Shown here in pieces: positions 5,527-7,578 of a stretch of DNA of 7,578 nucleotides (position 1 is its first letter; each line of letters begins with the position of its first letter). Position numbers and translations under genes: made by a program. Source of the DNA: JBOGZI01 sp050697275 (lineage in GTDB: Bacteria > Actinomycetota > Thermoleophilia > Solirubrobacterales > 70-9); contig JBOGZI010000056.1 of assembly GCA_050697275.1 (NCBI GenBank), positions 1 to 7,578 of the forward strand. Reading direction: 5' to 3'. The notes under the pieces were generated by a model. The model saw only the letters and a list, made by a program, of their open reading frames with translations. It did no database searches and was not told the DNA's origin.

Positions 5527-5532
5527 TAGTCT
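5527..5532 (+). promoter_or_regulatory. Candidate -10 element (TAGTCT) for the membrane-protein gene
   Basis: TAGTCT fits TANNNT and would start transcription near 5539, with a leader of about 72 nt. The -35 region has no good TTGACA match at normal spacing (GGTCAA at 5511 is too close), so an activator or another sigma factor may be involved. It is the fourth member of the CTAG-containing group. Confidence 0.35.
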
Positions 5533-5547
5533 GGCTCGCTTCACCGA

Positions 5548-5591
5548 CTGCCCGGCCAATCAAGGCGCCTCTCCCCCGGCGCCCCGGGCAG
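5548..5591 (+). promoter_or_regulatory. Structured 5' leader of the membrane-protein gene
   Basis: CTGCCCGG (5548-5555) pairs perfectly with CCGGGCAG (5584-5591). Inside it, GGCGCC (5564-5569) pairs with GGCGCC (5578-5583) around an 8-nt pyrimidine loop. The right arms are contiguous (5578-5591), while the left arms are separated by an 8-nt bulge, CCAATCAA. The result is a 14-bp bulged hairpin ending 20 nt before the ATG. It could be a cis-acting RNA element, a protein-binding site or a stabilising 5' stem. It matches no riboswitch class I know. Confidence 0.4.
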
Positions 5592-5611
5592 CGGGATTTG
5601 GACTGCTGAGG

Positions 5612-6760
5612 ATGAGCACGAACGTGCGCAATCAACCGGTCCCGGCTCCGACCAGCGCGGTCGCGCAGCCCTCCCTGCGCCCGCCCTGGTTGCGGGAGGA
5701 GTATGTCGCGGCGGCTCCCCGCACCAGCGGGCACCGGCGTCTGCTCGGGATCGCGATCGGGATCGCGATCTCGATCGCGTGCGCCTTCATCGCGCTCGAG
5801 AAGATCTCCCTGGATCAGGTCTGGCAGAGCCTGTCCGGGGCGCACTACTTCTGGGTGATCCCTTCGACGCTGGTCGGCCTGCTGCCGGTCCTGGTCCTGC
5901 GCGCCTACCGCTGGCGGATCCTGTTCGACGACCCGGAGACCGTCCCGGTCCGGGAGTCGTTCGCCGCGATCAACATCGGACTGATGTTCGGCAACCTGCT
6001 CCCCTCGCGGGCCGGCGAGATCCCCCGGGTCTTCGCCCTTCGCCGCACCACCGGGCTCTCGGCCTTCGAGATCGGATCCACCGTCGTCGTCGAGCGGCTG
6101 CTCGACACGTTCGTGCTCGCCATCTTCGGGGCGGCCCTGTGGCCGCTGTTCCCGGAGGAGACCTGGATCCGAGTGCTCGGAATCGTCTGCGTCGGAGTGA
6201 TCGTGGGCTTCCTCGCCCTCCTCGCCGCCGCGGCGATCTTCCGAGAGCGCCTCACCGCTCTCGTTCTCGGCGGCCTCAGGAGGCTGCCGCGGGTATCCGA
6301 CGAGCGGGCCCTCTCGGTGCAGCGTTCGCTCGCGGCCGGAAGCGCGATCCTGCTTCGCCCCAGACGCCTGCTGGAGGCGTTGGGGCTCACGGTCCTGGTC
6401 TGGGCGATGGGGGTGCTGGCGATCTGGCTGCTGTTCCCGGCCTTCGGCCTGGAGATCAGCGGGTCGGCCCCGTGGCTGATCCTGGTCGCAAACGCCTTCG
6501 CGATCACGCTCCCGTCGGGCCCGGCGGGAATCGGGGTCTTCGAGGCATCCATCCAGGCGGCGCTGATCGCCTACGGGATCAGCGCCAGCAGCGCCCTCTC
6601 CTACGCGGTTGTCCTGCACGCGATCAACTTCGTCCCGATCATGCTGATCGGAGCCGCCTCCGCGTGGTGGATCGCCTGCCGTCCCGCCCACGCCAGGCTG
6701 ATCGAGAAGGCCGAGCTTCGGGCCCCGGCCGAGGCGCCGGCCGTTCAGTCGTACTCGTAG
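5612..6760 (+). CDS. Integral membrane protein, lysylphosphatidylglycerol synthase TM / UPF0104 family (PF03706)
   Basis: 382 residues. A polar, Pro-rich N-terminal stretch of about 40 residues precedes several hydrophobic segments, near 44-61, 80-96, 160-178, 187-210, 253-278, 287-300, 315-335 and 338-355. Family marks are 'RAYRWRILF' (97-105), 'NLLPSRAGEIPRVFALRR' (128-145), 'VVVERLLDT' (158-166), 'LPSGPAGIGVFEASI' (300-314) and 'HAINFVPI' (336-343). These match the membrane part of MprF and stand-alone relatives, which are linked to moving or modifying lipids; MprF itself flips lysyl-PG. No synthase domain is attached and no glycosyltransferase or lipid gene is adjacent, so the substrate is unknown. 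GAGG lies directly against the ATG with no spacer; a GTG four codons on (5624) would be better spaced, so the start is uncertain by a few residues. Its last 16 nt overlap the convergent dehydrogenase gene. Confidence 0.88.
   Translation: MSTNVRNQPVPAPTSAVAQPSLRPPWLREEYVAAAPRTSGHRRLLGIAIGIAISIACAFIALEKISLDQVWQSLSGAHYFWVIPSTLVGLLPVLVLRAYRWRILFDDPETVPVRESFAAINIGLMFGNLLPSRAGEIPRVFALRRTTGLSAFEIGSTVVVERLLDTFVLAIFGAALWPLFPEETWIRVLGIVCVGVIVGFLALLAAAAIFRERLTALVLGGLRRLPRVSDERALSVQRSLAAGSAILLRPRRLLEALGLTVLVWAMGVLAIWLLFPAFGLEISGSAPWLILVANAFAITLPSGPAGIGVFEASIQAALIAYGISASSALSYAVVLHAINFVPIMLIGAASAWWIACRPAHARLIEKAELRAPAEAPAVQSYS
5747..5770 (+). repeat. Tandem 12-bp repeat (two copies of GGGATCGCGATC) inside the membrane-protein gene
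   Basis: Two exact copies lie head to tail (5747-5758 and 5759-5770), followed by a partial third (TCGATCGCG). They encode Gly-Ile-Ala-Ile twice in the first membrane segment. Being a multiple of three, a change in copy number would lengthen or shorten that segment by four residues without a frameshift. Confidence 0.7.
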
Positions 6761-7572
6761 AACCCGGCCCCCGACTTGCGGCCGAGCTTTCCCTCTCCGG
6801 CGAGCGAGATCAGCCTGCCGGGCGGCCGGTGATGGTCCTCGGCGCTGTCGGCATGTAGTGCCTCGCCGATCGCGATCGCCACGTCCACCCCGACCAGGTC
6901 GATCAGGGCGAGCGGCCCCATCGGATAGCCGCCGCCCAGGGTCATGCAGCGGTCGATCTCCTCCGGCTTCATCCCGGTCTGCTCGAGCAGCCGGACCGCG
7001 TCGAACAGGTAGGGGAAGGTCAGCCGGTTGACCACGAAGCCCGGCTCGTCGGGGACCTCGACCACGGTCTTGTCGAGGGACTCGCACCAGGCTCTCGCCC
7101 GCTCGGCGATCTCGGCGCGGGCGCCCTGCGGGACGCAGAGCTCGACCAGCTCCATGCGGACCACCGGGTTGAAGGGATGCAGCCCGAAGACCCGGTCGGG
7201 ATGCCCACTCGAGGAGCCGAGCCCGGCCACCGAGAGCGATGAGGTGGTGGTCGCCAGGTCGGCGTCCCCGGCGATCTTGCCCAGCGAGCCGAGCAGCTCC
7301 GCCTTCGGCTCGGGGCGCTCCACGATCGCCTCCACCACCAGATCGCAGGCCGCGGCCTCGTCCGGCGAGGTGGTCACCTTGATCCGCTTCGGGTCGGCGT
7401 CGTCGAGCTTGGCGCAGAGCTTCTGGACCTGCTCCTCCGCCTTCCAGGCGGACTGATCGGAGCGGGCGAGCAGCAGCACCTTGGAGGCGACGCTGGCGCA
7501 GGCCGCCAGCCCGCAGGCGATCGTCCCGCTTCCCGCTATCGCGGGTCGCTCGTATGTCTCCGCGCCCGCCAC
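6745..7572 (-). CDS. 3-hydroxyacyl-CoA (3-hydroxybutyryl-CoA) dehydrogenase
   Basis: 275 residues from a GTG at 7570-7572. Only six bases are visible upstream, so the true start could lie outside the window. The enzyme oxidises (S)-3-hydroxyacyl-CoA to 3-ketoacyl-CoA, or runs in reverse, in beta-oxidation or butyryl-CoA metabolism. The Rossmann loop is Gly14-Ser-Gly16-(x4)-Gly21. Catalytic residues line up as Ser111 in 'TTTSSLSV', His132 in 'GLHPFNPV', Glu144 in 'MELVEL' and Asn182 in 'GFVVNRL', with the same spacing as in the human and bacterial enzymes. The C-terminal domain keeps 'GGGYPMGPLALIDLVGVDV' (213-231) and the terminal 'GRKSGAGFYEY' (264-274). Oddities: after the second strand the usual acidic residue is replaced ('VLLLARSDQ', 32-40), and the helical stretch up to 'CDLVVEA' is shorter than usual. 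Its 3' end overlaps the membrane-protein gene tail to tail by 16 nt. No other beta-oxidation gene is in view. Confidence 0.92.
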   Translation of the reverse strand: MAGAETYERPAIAGSGTIACGLAACASVASKVLLLARSDQSAWKAEEQVQKLCAKLDDADPKRIKVTTSPDEAAACDLVVEAIVERPEPKAELLGSLGKIAGDADLATTTSSLSVAGLGSSSGHPDRVFGLHPFNPVVRMELVELCVPQGARAEIAERARAWCESLDKTVVEVPDEPGFVVNRLTFPYLFDAVRLLEQTGMKPEEIDRCMTLGGGYPMGPLALIDLVGVDVAIAIGEALHADSAEDHHRPPGRLISLAGEGKLGRKSGAGFYEYD

Positions 7573-7578
7573 CGGGGC

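Noticed and set aside
3188..6876. Repeated GCGATCGC palindromes (for example near 3188, 3250 and 6868), resembling the HIP1 element of cyanobacteria
   Set aside because: Most copies fall where Ile and Ala codons alternate (ATC GCG ATC GCC), so preferred codon use explains them without a special element.
5513..7087. 524-codon minus-strand frame across the membrane-protein gene and its leader
   Set aside because: Arg/Asp/Gly/Pro-rich composition with no domain, and it lies over two clearly recognised genes; a GC-bias shadow.

Overview
The window reads as ordinary chromosome from a very GC-rich actinobacterium. Codons strongly favour ATC, GTC, GAG, CTC and GGC, third positions are almost all G or C, and GTG starts are used freely. 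Two things lean towards Thermoleophilia (Solirubrobacterales-like): the mix of gene families, and an exported protein with a Lys/Arg/Cys tail. That placement rests on general resemblance and I could not test it by search. I see no tRNA, rRNA, CRISPR array, insertion sequence or prophage gene.

Layout, left to right. (1) Minus strand, 1-1525: a two-gene unit of a BtuF-like cobalamin-binding protein without a signal peptide (566-1525), followed with a 10-nt overlap by an SRPBCC/START-fold protein (1-575) that runs off the left edge. (2) Plus strand, 1535-1813: a pterin-4a-carbinolamine dehydratase, divergent from the BtuF-like gene with only 9 nt between the start codons. (3) Minus strand, 1836-2633: an unrecognised exported protein with a tail of Lys/Arg and two Cys-centred repeats, convergent with the dehydratase across a 22-bp gap that holds a GC palindrome. 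(4) A 247-bp divergent intergenic region with a candidate promoter and a doubtful arginine-rich upstream reading frame. (5) Plus strand, 2881-4170: a CNNM/CorC-type membrane protein (DUF21, CBS pair, CorC domain). (6) Plus strand, 4294-5458: a 102-residue unknown protein and an M28-family lipoprotein peptidase, whose frames overlap by 86 nt. (7) Plus strand, 5612-6760: an integral membrane protein of the lysylphosphatidylglycerol synthase/UPF0104 family behind a structured leader. (8) Minus strand, 6745-7572: a 3-hydroxyacyl-CoA dehydrogenase whose end overlaps the previous gene's end tail to tail by 16 nt.

The genes do not form one pathway. They look like a run of small housekeeping and envelope transcription units: pterin recycling, cobalamin binding, metal or ion homeostasis, an envelope peptidase, a lipid-related membrane protein and fatty-acid oxidation. 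I found no convincing new multi-gene system. The points most worth checking are: the basic Cys-repeat tail of the secreted protein; a recurring CTAGNCT/CTAGCTT element ahead of four plus-strand genes, with inverted repeats in two of the leaders; the 86-nt dual-coding overlap; and the replaced metal-ligand His in the M28 protein.
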